A stretch of DNA of 64,000 nt from Xanthostigma xanthostigma (lineage: Eukaryota; Arthropoda; Insecta; Raphidioptera; Raphidiidae), in the NCBI GenBank assembly GCA_963575645.1, contig OY754464.1, positions 1,798,001-1,862,000 on the forward strand. The letters are read 5' to 3'. Positions 40,989 to 50,282 of the stretch are shown in pieces. The notes under the pieces are model-generated. The model was not told the origin of the DNA and ran no database searches. It was given only the letters and a program-made list of their open reading frames with translations. How positions within the stretch are numbered: position 1 is the stretch's first letter; every line of letters begins with the position of its first letter. The translations under genes and the position numbers were made by a program.

Positions 40989-41458
40989 TTGTTTATCTAA
41001 AAAGAAACTGTGACTGACTGACTAATCTATCAACGCACAGCTCAAACCACTGAACGGATTGGGCTGAAATTTGGCACACAGATAGTTATTATGACGTATA
41101 GGCATCCACTAAAAGCGGATTTTTGAAAATTCAACCCCTAAAAGGGTGTAACGGGCGTTCAAAATTTTCATGGTCAAATCATATAAGATAGATGTACGAA
41201 AATGCGCAGAATTATCCTGTCTACAAATAAATAAACACGTGTTTCATGCTTTTCCAAAAACAGCCCTTTCAGAGGGTAAAAAGTGGTAAATAGTCTAAAA
41301 ATCAACATGGGTGTCATTTTCAAGGTTTGTCAGGACGTTTATCACGTGAATGTCATCAATTTTTAAATTTATTAGGGGGGTCTACGTCGAGAAAGGGAAT
41401 AATGGGAATGCATCCGTGTTTCGTCTCAATCACGTGCGAAGCCGCGGGTAATGGCTAG
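40989..41458 (+). mobile_element. HelB Helitron
   Basis: ACTGTGACTGACTGACTAAT, CTATCAACGCACAGCTCAAA, CCACTGAACGGATTGGGCTG, then TTCAACCCCTAAAAGGGTGT and, at the end, GAAGCCGCGGGTAATGGCTA, G. The CTAG terminus is present; the TC head is decayed. It sits in the spacer of the 40-44 kb inverted repeat. Confidence 0.75.
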
Positions 41459-42300
41459 TAATTAAAATAAATACACTCTGTACGATTTTAATCAGATTTA
41501 TTGTGTATATAACAGCAAGCGACAGTGCTGCTATCTATTGCACGCAAGTGATAACGGAACCTGTCGATCTGCAACGATTATCGTGCTAAATAGAGCGAAT
41601 AAAATCATATTAACAGGATTTGTATTTCAAATGTCACTCGGTATACTCCTCACTTGTGTCACTGAGTGCATAGCAGGGTGCATTTTTTATGTTAAGTTGC
41701 ATGTTACTGTTAGTTCAAGTTGTAACTACGCGATACTTATGTTTACTGTTATTTTTGTCTGCAAGCAAATTTCAAAATACAGTAGATTTTCCATTTTAGT
41801 AGAGCCTACGGGGCCGAAGACGCTGATTTAACAGAAGTTTTCTTTATTAATTATTATAAACCAAAAATAATGTAACTTCGCGGTTTCATAATAAGACGGC
41901 AGGGGTGAGATTTTCGTTTACATATCAGCCCTTTGACCTTTCTGGACTTTTTTGGGACCGATACCTAGATCTCGCCATCCGACCAACGTGAATCATATAT
42001 GATATTCCTACATTCAAATTTATAAAAAAAATTGTATTTTGTTAACGCGCTCTCCGTTGGGACGACAAAGAAATTCGTGAGACAACAATCGGCTCGTAAT
42101 TCTAACAATGACACACGGATTGTTGTGGAACAACAATCGGATTGATTGTTCAAACAATAACAACATGCGTAGGTAAAAAGGCTTTGTTGCCAAATTCCAG
42201 ACAACAATGAATGCAAGAAAAAGAAAGAACTATCCAGCGCATATGTATACCAGCCCAGTAGCTCAGTAGACAGGCAGTCATACATTGTGTTTCATCGAGT
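41459..42300. other. Spacer of the inverted repeat, unassigned part
   Basis: A 97-codon plus frame at 41538-41831 is rich in Cys, Val and Ile with two hydrophobic stretches but no recognisable family, and a 106-codon minus frame at 41965-42285 shows nothing either. 42100-42155 has ACAACAATCGGATTGATTGT, TC, a small hairpin. I do not support a gene. Confidence 0.3.
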
Positions 42301-42314
42301 TAACAATCGACAAA

Positions 42315-42692
42315 TAGTTGTGACATAAATTAAGTCAGTACCATGAACAGTACTGAGGTAACTGCCGAGATAAATAGATGAATGAGCTGTGTAAATAAAC
42401 AGTGCGCGAAATAAATAATTTAACGTAAATAATGTCTTGTATATAGTTATCTAATAAATTAGTGTGCTAAATAAATTTTGGTGTGTTTATGTTATAAATA
42501 TTTTGTGTACATAAATAGTAACTTTGTATTCATTACTACTTATTCTTTTATTTTATTAGTTAGAATTATTGTTTTGTTTCTGTTGCGTTATAGAGAAGTA
42601 CTTTTGTTTGTACTGTTTTGTTAACGTTTCACTGTTGTAAACAAATATTTTCCACCACGAACTAGAACAGTTTTGTTACAATAATCTTACAA
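42315..42692 (+). mobile_element. Possible solo LTR (fossil), relative of 28000-28738
   Basis: TTGTTAACGTTTCACTGTTG, TAAACAAATATTTTCCACCA and CAGTTTTGTTACAATAATC align with the end of the 28 kb copy. Old and incomplete in appearance; family Gypsy- or BEL-like at best. The left limit is uncertain. Confidence 0.3.
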
Positions 42693-42789
42693 TATAAAGT
42701 AGTGTTGATCCAATAGAATGTTAAGATGAAGGAAGGTTTTGGTTAAGGATCATAAAATAAGCTTTAACCAATGTTTCGCTAGTGGTAAC

Positions 42790-42817
42790 GTTTCGAAAAA
42801 TGTATTTTCATCTTCAG
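42790..42817 (-). ncRNA. Hammerhead-ribozyme-like motif, left arm
   Basis: Minus strand: CTGAAGA (42817-42811), then T, stem GAAAA-loop-TTTTC, GAAAC (42794-42790), GTT and ACC. Conserved core bases C-U-G-A-N-G-A and G-A-A-A are present. One extra base separates the first core block from helix II. Stem I pairing is weaker here than in the right arm because the bases after GTT are ACC. Confidence 0.5.
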
Positions 42818-42868
42818 GGCATATGAACATTATATACATTATGAACATGTATATTATAATGTTCATAT

Positions 42869-42905
42869 GCCCTGAAGATGAAAATACATTTTTCGAAACG
42901 TTGGC
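42869..42905 (+). ncRNA. Hammerhead-ribozyme-like motif, right arm
   Basis: Stem I GCC (42869-42871) pairs with GGC (42903-42905). Core CTGAAGA at 42872-42878, one extra T, helix II GAAAA (42880-42884) with TTTTC (42890-42894) round a five-base loop, core GAAAC at 42895-42899, and GTT at 42900-42902 as the NUH cleavage triplet. Stem III is at most AC/GT with no loop, the minimal form known from Penelope-like elements and retrozymes. Catalytic activity is inferred, not shown. Confidence 0.55.
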
Positions 42906-43029
42906 CACTAGCGAAACATTGGTAAAGCTTATTTTATGATCCTCAACCAAAACCTTCATTCATCTTAATTCTTACAATATTATTATTTTTTAGAATTTAT
43001 TAACACAAATAAATTAAAAAAAAAAAACA

Positions 43030-43898
43030 AATAGTTGGCAAAACCAAAAGTGCACATCCCGCAAGTTTTCCACTGTATGATAAAAAAATAACAATTAAAA
43101 AATACTTTTAATAAATTTAAAAAGATTTAAAAATTTTAAGAAATAAATAATTAAAAATTGAAAAAATATTTTTTTTTAAGTTTGCAAAAATAAAAAAAAT
43201 TAAGAACTATACATAATATAATATATAATTAATATCAAGTGGAATAAAATAAAACAAAATAAAAAGAAAAAAAAAAGAAAAAACTCAATGATATCGTAAG
43301 GAATCGAACCCAGGACCTTGCCCTCGGCGATCCAACGGCATAACCATTACGCCACGGCTGCCTAATACCTGGAGTGGTGTTATCACGGTATACAAGTGTA
43401 GCACTTGTTTTATGGATTACACTATATTTACCAGCAATTATTATATTGTTTTTAAACTATTATAGCTGTCAAAAATAATAAAAAATAAAACTGTTTATAA
43501 AAATTAAACTACTGAACACATTTTAGTGAATTTAAATAGGGTTCTGGTCTGATAGTAAACAAAGTGAATAAAATATAACCCAAGGCAATCCGACCAAAAT
43601 TGCGATCTGTAGAGTCGTGACGTACGTACGTACATACGTACGTACGTACATACGTACAGACCAACCGACAACTGCTGTTTGTGATTTTCAATTACAATTT
43701 TAATAGTATTTATGAACTCAAATTGATTTAAAAATGGTTCTATTTTATAGATTAGAATCTCCTCTTTTCAAAAAGCTTCAATTTGAATGGATTTCGTGTG
43801 AAATTAACTTAGATATAACTTCTTATATGAACGAAAGTCAGCTCTGACGCACAAAGCGATAATAAAGCACATACCGCTAGTTTAGCGGTATGTGCAAT
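43030..43898 (-). repeat. Right arm of the 3.8 kb inverted repeat
   Basis: Mirror of 40053-40909: AATAGTTGGCAAAACCAAAA, GTGCACATCCCGCAAGTTTT at the inner end, TACG microsatellite at 43621-43660 (longer than on the left), and the terminal hairpin GCACATACCGCTAGTTTAGC, GGTATGTGC at 43867-43895. Confidence 0.9.
43294..43367 (-). tRNA. tRNA-like sequence in the right arm
   Basis: Minus strand: GCAGCCGTGGCGTAATGGTT, ATGCCGTTGGATCGCCGAGG, GGTCCTGGGTTCGATTCCTT. It differs from the left-arm copy in the anticodon region (ATCGCCGAGG against ATCCCTAAGG), so the arms are not being kept identical. Confidence 0.6.
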
Positions 43899-44021
43899 AC
43901 CTAGTCAAATAAACTAAAAAGTTGAAGCACATTTTTTCGGCATGTCTTTTCACGCAAACAGTAAAAAGAAATCGAGTTTGAAAAATGTTTTTAGATTAAT
44001 TATATTGCTGTTTAATTTATA

Positions 44022-44234
44022 TCATTTGAAACCACACGTGGCGATACAGAAGAACAAAAAAACAATGGAAACGACTATAGCGAGAAATGTCGGCATATTG
44101 TTCTTTTCCTTGGAAAGTCGCATAGACTTCCCGCGAACTGCAGCAACTTTCTGTATAAGGCTGTTGTATAGTAGATCGTCTTGTGGCCATGAAGCAAACC
44201 TATTCACCGCAATGTAAGACGTTGCATATTGCAT
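44022..44234 (-). CDS. Possible small ORF with C-terminal hydrophobic segment, unidentified
   Basis: A 70-codon minus frame from ATG at 44234 to a stop at 44022 in sequence with no second copy that I noticed. Residues 1-46 are mixed and basic (VAAVRGKSMRLSKEKNN); residues 47-68 are MPTFLAIVVSIVFLFFCIAT, long enough for one membrane span and close to the end, as in tail-anchored or short membrane peptides. I recognise no family. The plus strand is also open (43942-44217), so chance is not excluded. No splice signals or poly(A) signal support it. Confidence 0.22.
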   Translation of the reverse strand: MQYATSYIAVNRFASWPQDDLLYNSLIQKVAAVRGKSMRLSKEKNNMPTFLAIVVSIVFLFFCIATCGFK

Positions 44235-44239
44235 AGTTC

Positions 44240-44526
44240 AACGCAACTAAATATTTTTTTTTTAACCGCGTCTTCATTGAACACAACAAAAAATGTTTAA
44301 ATAAATGGCCCATAAATTTTTTGCTCCATGGAACTCTTTTTACATATAACATTCACTTTTCGTCTGATCCAGGCCAATTTGCCCTAAAGAAGTTTCACTT
44401 CAAAAGTTAATTTTGTCAGCTTGGTAGTCGATGAACATTTTAAATTGGTGTTTTGCAAGGTCAACCGGAAGTAGCGCCTAACACTGTTGCCAACAATATA
44501 ACACAGTCACTACTGCCCTAAGCCGT
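44240..44526. other. AT-rich; one TIR remnant
   Basis: AAAGAAGTTTCACTTCAAAA at 44388-44407 is the right terminus of the GAAGTAAAACTTCTTT element family with one change. Otherwise nothing recognised. Confidence 0.4.
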
Positions 44527-44806
44527 GTATCTATACTAATATATAAACCTCAAGAGTTTGTTTTGTTTATGATATAAGTATTTTACATATAAAATTGTTT
44601 GGTTGTCCGGTGTCTGTATATATAGTAACAGATTACAAAATCCACATACTGTGAGAGTTGTTTTTTTAATGAATTATACAGACGTTAGCTCATTTAATTC
44701 AAATAAATAAAATCGTAACTTAGTCTGTAGTTGAACAGTTTTAAAGATTCCTAGAGCGAGTTTTCAGTTTTCATCACTTTTTTCTGTTTTTTGTACCTAT
44801 CTTCTA
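44527..44806 (+). mobile_element. Helitron remnants
   Basis: Head TATCTATACTAATATATAAA at about 44527, without a matching end; then AAATCGTAACTTAGTCTGTA, GATTCCTAGAGCGAGTTTTC at 44705-44800, the same block that precedes a Helitron head near 12440. Confidence 0.6.
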
Positions 44807-45130
44807 TCTATACTAATATATAAAGCTGAAGAGTTTGTTTGTTTGTTTGCTTGGTTGAACGCGCTAATCTTAGGATCTACTGGTTCGATTGAAAAAAAAT
44901 TTGTTTTATCGAGGAATGCTATAGGCTATAAATAATATCACGCTACGACCAATAGGAGCGGAGCATCAATGAAAAATGTAACTCTAAATTTGTCCGTCCG
45001 ACAAAAACTTTTGAACGGTAACTCCGATCATCATGTTTGGACACAACATCCATCTCGGCAAATGAGCGCACTCTTGTCCTTCCCCCCATTCGTTCTTTTG
45101 CACCCGAGTGAAACCGGGCGGGACCGCTAG
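44807..45130 (+). mobile_element. HelA Helitron, short, with both ends
   Basis: TCTATACTAATATATAAAGC to CACCCGAGTGAAACCGGGCG, GGACCGCTAG. The interior passes from GGAGCGGAGCATCAATGAAA directly to TTTGTCCGTCCGACAAAAAC; the tRNA-like core is absent. 324 bp. Confidence 0.86.
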
Positions 45131-45544
45131 TCATATATAGGTTTTACTTCCAAAATCTAATAGGCTCTCTCGCTTATCCTTGACGTCTATCTCAGTTAAT
45201 ATGATTCGGCAAGAAACGCGTAATTTTCGAGAGTTGACGAAACGAATATTTAGAGAGAGTGCTGTGGTCGCCAGTCAAGCTGCGCTACAATGCGCGTCTA
45301 AATCTTGAAGCAAAGACTATTGTCGAACCCTAATCACGCTATTAGACACGGAGCAATACTAATAACTGTCATAAATCGTCCCCATAAACGCATTTATCGG
45401 TCGAATTATATATAATTCCGCGATATCGATCAATGATTGTGGTTGTGTTGCAAGACAAGCCCTCAGGCCACTCGCACACAACGTTCCAGCTCACACATCG
45501 ATTAATTATATATATAGAGTGAGAAAACTTCACTCATCCGTCTT
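45131..45544. other. Unassigned sequence
   Basis: Mixed composition; GTGGTCGCCAGTCAAGCTGC near 45265 is locally GC-rich. No repeat or gene identified. Confidence 0.3.
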
Positions 45545-45897
45545 ACACTTAAAGACACGAGACGTCTTTACAAGCTTGGTAGATTCGGTGCGCGCGCAGT
45601 GATAGAGCAGTAACAAAAGTGCATTATGTATTGTCTCTGAACAGAACACACACTATGGCATAGTGTTTGTTTGTGGGCGTTTGTTCAAGTCGCCCACGTG
45701 ACAAAATACTGCTTCCTGATTGTTTCTTGCTCATACCTACCTGCAGACCTAGGAAGAAAAATAACTCCTGTTCTAATTTTAAAACCTATCTTGTGAGCTA
45801 GTAGGCGAACTCGCCGTGACGCCATTTCCAGTCTCGTACCCAGCCTACTGGCCAGCAGAACTCCAAGCAGTGTTTCTAGCCTCGAGTGCAGCGGCCT
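45545..45897 (+). mobile_element. Family F element
   Basis: AAAGACACGAGACGTCTTTA, GTGCGCGCGCAGTGATAGAG, TCGCCCACGTGACAAAATAC, TGACGCCATTTCCAGTCTCG, TACTGGCCAGCAGAACTCCA, CTAGCCTCGAGTGCAGCGGC, CTTTAG. The left terminus is trimmed. Confidence 0.78.
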
Positions 45898-45900
45898 TTA

Positions 45901-46312
45901 GCATGGAGCATATACTTTTATTCTATACTGAGCATAAAAATAAAATCGCAATCAAACCATTAGGGTGCAAACATATACTTTTGTCTTTTTTTAAGCCGTA
46001 AGCACTGACGTATCCAGGAGGGCAAAACAAGCACGAGGGACCCGGCTTAAGAAATTTCTATTTTGTCTCCTCCTGGGCCAAAAGCTGGGTACGCCCATGC
46101 TAACGCCATAGAAAAAGATAAAGTTTTTGAAACAGAGATACTTTATTCAGATTGATGCAAGTACATCAACCAATCCTATCATCGGAGAAATCAGAGAATT
46201 ACATCGAAGACAGAGACGCAGATATATTTTCGATACGTTTTGTTGCCTTCGCTCACCGCACATTAAGTAGATAGACAATGATTCATATAGCAAATTATTA
46301 TTAAATATATGG
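45901..46312 (+). mobile_element. MITE family M1
   Basis: Full-length match to the other copies (CATATACTTTTATTCTATAC; GACGTATCCAGGAGGGCAAA; GCTGGGTACGCCCATGC; GTTGCCTTCGCTCACCGCAC), ending AATATATGG. Confidence 0.82.
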
Positions 46313-46475
46313 CATGGAGTATATCTCTCTTTATCAAACGTCTTATGTCTTTCTCTATGGCGTTAGCCAATCAGAACCAACGAGCTCTTACGACTTAAAA
46401 AAGACAGAAGTATATGTTTGCACCCTAATGGTTCGATTGCGATTTTATTCCTATGCTCGGTATATTAAAAGTATA
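46313..46475 (-). mobile_element. Short M1-related element, inverted next to the long copy
   Basis: In minus orientation it reads CATATACTTTTAATATACCG, AGCATAGGAATAAAATCGCA, ATCGAACCATTAGGGTGCAA, TCTTTTTTAAGTCGTAAGAG, CTCGTTGGTTCTGATTGGCT. The first ~90 bp equal M1, the rest differs and matches 63909-64000. So M1 ends occur on two different interiors. Confidence 0.72.
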
Positions 46476-47003
46476 TGGTTATTCGGCATGATGACCTTGC
46501 CGAATAATCGCTATTCGGTTTAGTTCCGAACTTATTATTTCTGTTTTAAGGTGATCACGCTTGCAGAAAGCAGGTACAAAATTCTGGTAACTGTACACCT
46601 CAAAACATACATAAAGAACTTACGAAGTGAGGCTACTCTATAATTTAACACGTATGTAGGTAATCACAGGACAATTTTACTGTCAGACACTACGATTTTA
46701 ATTTTTATAAATATAAATTTCAAATTAGTAAAATGCGTAAGTATAAGTAGGCTCCACGATATATTCTATAAACATCGTACAGAATCTATCTTGTTAAAAT
46801 GATTTAATATTGCAATGACTTGAACAGAAAAAATACTGTAGACATATTATGTACAAAAATTTAACTGGTATATTATGGTAATATATTAATTTATTGTTAC
46901 TTTTTTGCATGCATATTGCATATGTATAATTTTTGTTTTGTTTTACATCTTAAGACATAGTGTTCACGCCAAAAGATTTAATTGATACATTCGCTTGAAC
47001 TCG
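46476..47003. other. AT-rich, nothing recognised
   Basis: No coding frame, tRNA-like box or second copy noticed. Confidence 0.45.
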
Positions 47004-47603
47004 TCTTATGGCCACATTCAATTCACTGAACGTAATTATTTATTCGGTTCATTTGTTCTTCAGGTAACTATTCCTCCGAATAAGTAGCGATACTTCAATT
47101 CACCAGCCATACTTTTGTTAACTGCAGGTATAAATCTATTCTGTCTTACTTCGAGAGTATAAATATTTATTCGCTTGATAAAATAATAATGGCCGCCACA
47201 TAGATCATACGACCTAACCTATAAACGTGTGGAGTATTATATCCACAGTTTAGTCTTGTGAATTTACTAATGTTGTTTATTAACCTTTTGTGAAGTGTAT
47301 AGTTGTAAAACATTAAAGTTAGTGGAAGTTTTGAGTGTAGGTAATTGGGTTAGGATAAAACGTCATTTTGTGAAACTTTTATTGATGTTTACACTAACGC
47401 CATCGGTCGGATTTTTGTGCAAACGTCAAAATATTCAACAAAAAGAGCAAGGAGTATAGTGCAGTGTATATTTATTATTTAACTAACTTTTCTACCTGAT
47501 AATTTGTTTGGTGAATTGAAAATAAATTTTATTCTAACGAATAAATTTGTTCCCAGATTAGTAACTTCTATCTTTAATAGTTTTCGGTGAATATGGGAAT
47601 TAG
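47004..47603 (+). mobile_element. MITE family M, full length
   Basis: ATGGCCACATTCAATTCACT, GAACGTAATTATTTATTCGG to TAGTTTTCGGTGAATATGGG. Interior blocks CTTCAGGTAACTATTCCTCC, AATTGGGTTAGGATAAAACG and CGCCATCGGTCGGATTTTTG are intact. Confidence 0.82.
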
Positions 47604-47831
47604 CCAGTTAATAAAAGAGTAATTTTGTGTTTAGGATTACCTCAAAAACTTGAGATCTACTCAACCGATTTGAGAACTTCGTTGACTGTTTAAAAGCCTA
47701 TTGATTGGCGAGTAACATAAAAAGGCTAAGTTCTCGCAAAGCGCTGTGCACTATATTTATAAAAACTATTTCAAGTCTTTTATCTATCTAGTTTTTTCGA
47801 GGGGGGTTAATCTTACCAAGAAGTAATCTTA

Positions 47832-48246
47832 TCTATATAATATATAAAATTCTCGTGTCACAATTTTGGCCGCGATAATCTCCGAAACCATTGAACCGAT
47901 TTTAATGAAATTTTGTAAATGTGTGCTTGGTGCAACTTACGCTACAGAATAGTTTTTATTAAATATTTTGTACAAAATTACGGTGTTTTCTCAAAAAAAA
48001 ACTGTTTTAATAACATGTAATGACATTTGATATAATTTACTCAAAGCTATTAGTTCAGAAGCAAACAAAAAACCGTTTTAGTATCAAGTAGGGACATCTG
48101 TTATAATTCGCTTAAAACTATTAGCTCAGAAGCAAATCTGGTAGAATTTGCTGAAAGCTAATTAGTTCAGACCCCGGGCCGCAAACGAAACACATTTTGC
48201 AGAACTATATCTATCGCACCCGGGTGAAACCGGGACGGACCACTAG
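47832..48246 (+). mobile_element. HelD Helitron with internal repeats
   Basis: Head TCTATATAATATATAAAATT, CTCGTGTCACAATTTTGGCC; end GCACCCGGGTGAAACCGGGA, CGGACCACTAG. Inside, a ~60 bp unit with AAAGCTATTAGTTCAGAAGC and CATCTGTTATAATTCGCTTA-like sequence repeats about three times. No proteins. 47604-47831 before it is unassigned. Confidence 0.8.
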
Positions 48247-48506
48247 CTAGTCAATTAGAAATATGGACCATATTTCTTTATGAAAACGGACAATATACGA
48301 ATAATGATGTAGACCACTAAGGACCTGCCGTATGCACTGTGTGAGTCTGTGGGTGTCTGTTCGGTAATCAATTACAAGTACCCCGCGGGCGTCGAAAGCA
48401 CCACCACTCATCATCGGTAACGCACCGTTAATATATTACCCGCACACACACACAAAATATTCACAGTATTAAGTCCGATCCACATTCATAAAACTAAACA
48501 ATTGGT
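48247..48506. other. Unassigned sequence
   Basis: Contains CACCACCACTCATCATCGG near 48402 and a CA run at 48448-48460. No gene or repeat identified. Confidence 0.3.
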
Positions 48507-49080
48507 CAAAAAATTGGTTGTCTGTAAAGTCGGTTTACGGACGATAGTTTTACGTGATAACGTATTCCGTAATACTGCATAACCTAAATTTATATAATAA
48601 TTATACTAATTCGAATCTATGATATTGCATCTTTCGCTTCAAATTTAGGTTAATTTTATTTATTTAAATTACTCACTATATAATATAATTGTTTTTTTTA
48701 ACTTTCTTTCTTTCGTATTTATTTTAAGTCTATAGCTGTCATAATATTTATAAAACAATTGTTTCACTGTTTATATAAAATTCCAAAACCTACTTACAAT
48801 ATTTAAGTATTTTCATACGTCAAAAAATTGATTTTTATAATGATAAAGTTTGTAAGAAAACGATTTTTTCGAGAGATGAGACCTAGCTAAAACGATTTTT
48901 TGCCCCCCAAAATCCCTTTTCAGTAAATTTCATCCAAATCATTAGGGCCGTTTTCGAGAAAGCACGCACAGGGTCAGGCGGAACGTTACGAACGTTACAC
49001 TTTTTCGTGCATGCAGCCGGTGTTTTATCAATTTATAAGATTGGTGATTCATCAATTTATAAGACGTTATCACGTCAAAA
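48507..49080 (+). mobile_element. Element X with a third interior
   Basis: Head AAATTGGTTGTCTGTAAAGT and ACGTGATAACGTATTCCGTA; tail GCACGCACAGGGTCAGGCGG, AACGTTACACTTTTTCGTGC, ATGCAGCCGGTGTTTTATCA, AAGACGTTATCACGTCAAAA. The middle 350 bp (48595-48958) is AT-rich and matches neither the long nor the short form. Confidence 0.82.
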
Positions 49081-49322
49081 TGAACTTACAAGTCGTGAGG
49101 TGGATCGTTTATTATGAGATTTTTAAAGTGCGACCTTTGAGGTCCACACGACCCACTTCCCAGCATGATCAGTATCGAATATTAAAAATGTATTCAACAG
49201 ATTAGACGCCAAATTTTTTTTTACAAGAAAATACTAAAATACGCACGTTTTTTAAAAAACAAAGAAACGGCTCGACCGATTTTGATAATATTTCTTTCGA
49301 ATCACATTGACATTAATTAATG

Positions 49323-49572
49323 ATGGGAATAATCGAGATATTTTGATAATCAAGACATTAGTAATCGAATGATTTCAATCATTCGATAACTAATGTCTTG
49401 ATTATCGAAATATCTCGATTATGATTGAAACCATTCGATTACTAATGTCTTCATTATCGAAATATCTCGATTATGATTGAAATCATTCGATTACTAACGT
49501 CTTGATTATGGAAATATCTCGATTATGATTGAAATCATTCGATTACCAATGTCTTGATCGAATGATTGCCAT
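49323..49572. repeat. Minisatellite of ~54 bp units with one inverted unit
   Basis: Four direct units of CTTGATTATCGAAATATCTC, GATTATGATTGAAATCATTC, GATTACTAATGT follow one inverted unit (AATCGAGATATTTTGATAAT at 49331). Each unit contains ATCGA/TCGAT dyads and TGATTGAAATCATT, so any one can form hairpins. Differences between units are few. Confidence 0.82.
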
Positions 49573-50279
49573 AATCTAAACATTTTACTAATTTAGTAGT
49601 TTGCGCATTTAGACGGCAACACCGATTCGAAATAATTGAATTATATTGGTCTCTAGTCTACAATGACATATCATACAATTCCACAATCCTCTTATTGCGA
49701 GAGCTAATTTTTTACATTTAGGTATTGCAGAATATGAGCCTTCATTGTAGCGAGAGCTACTTTAATGTATCCACCTTGGGCATTACAAATGTAATCTTAT
49801 CTTATAAGTGTGAATTAAAAGTGATTTTTTCCTATTTGTTTCATACAACAACAATAGCAAACACTGTGTTATAAATTTGTACGTTCCGTTATTAAAATTT
49901 GCCATTATTAGAAGCGTTGCCGAATAGGCATAGTTGCGTAATATTCGTTGAAACTAAATAGCAACCTAATTGTAGATGGAACTTTATTAATGATTTATTC
50001 ACTTATTGAAGTGTTTGAACTTTAGATTACAGATCGATAATAATTCGATGAAGTACACTACCAATCTAACAACCACATAAATTACTAAATCATATATTAC
50101 TTCAACACAAATGTTTCTTGTATTTTAAATTATTGCCGTTCGAATGGATCTGTGTTATCATACATAGAGTAAATTATAGACTCGCTACGTCAATGAAACG
50201 AAAGTTGACACAAGTAAAACGATTCTGCTGCCATCTGTTTGCGAAAACCCAAAATTGTATGGTTTGTGTTCAGAAATAA
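49573..50279. other. AT-rich, nothing recognised
   Basis: GAGAGCTAATTTTTTACATT and GCGAGAGCTACTTTAATG near 49700 and 49751 are short direct words. No gene. Confidence 0.4.
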
Positions 50280-50282
50280 TAA

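Larger units (their letters stand above)
42717..42968. mobile_element. Foldback element with paired hammerhead-like motifs
   Basis: A ~250 bp palindrome. Left arm TTAAGATGAAGGAAGGTTTT, GGATCATAAAATAAGCTTTA, ACCAATGTTTCGCTAGTGG; right arm is its mirror, ending CTTCATTCATCTTAA. Near the middle both arms carry CTGAAGATGAAAATACATTT, TTCGAAACGTT on opposite strands. The centre is an AT hairpin. Confidence 0.88.

Noticed and set aside
40053-43898. Inverted repeat as an assembly artefact
   Set aside because: The arms differ in anticodon region, microsatellite length and scattered bases, and the spacer is single-copy, so it does not look like a mirrored read. Not fully excluded without long reads.
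49323-49572. Palindromic repeats resembling a CRISPR array
   Set aside because: Units are contiguous with no variable spacers, and one is inverted.
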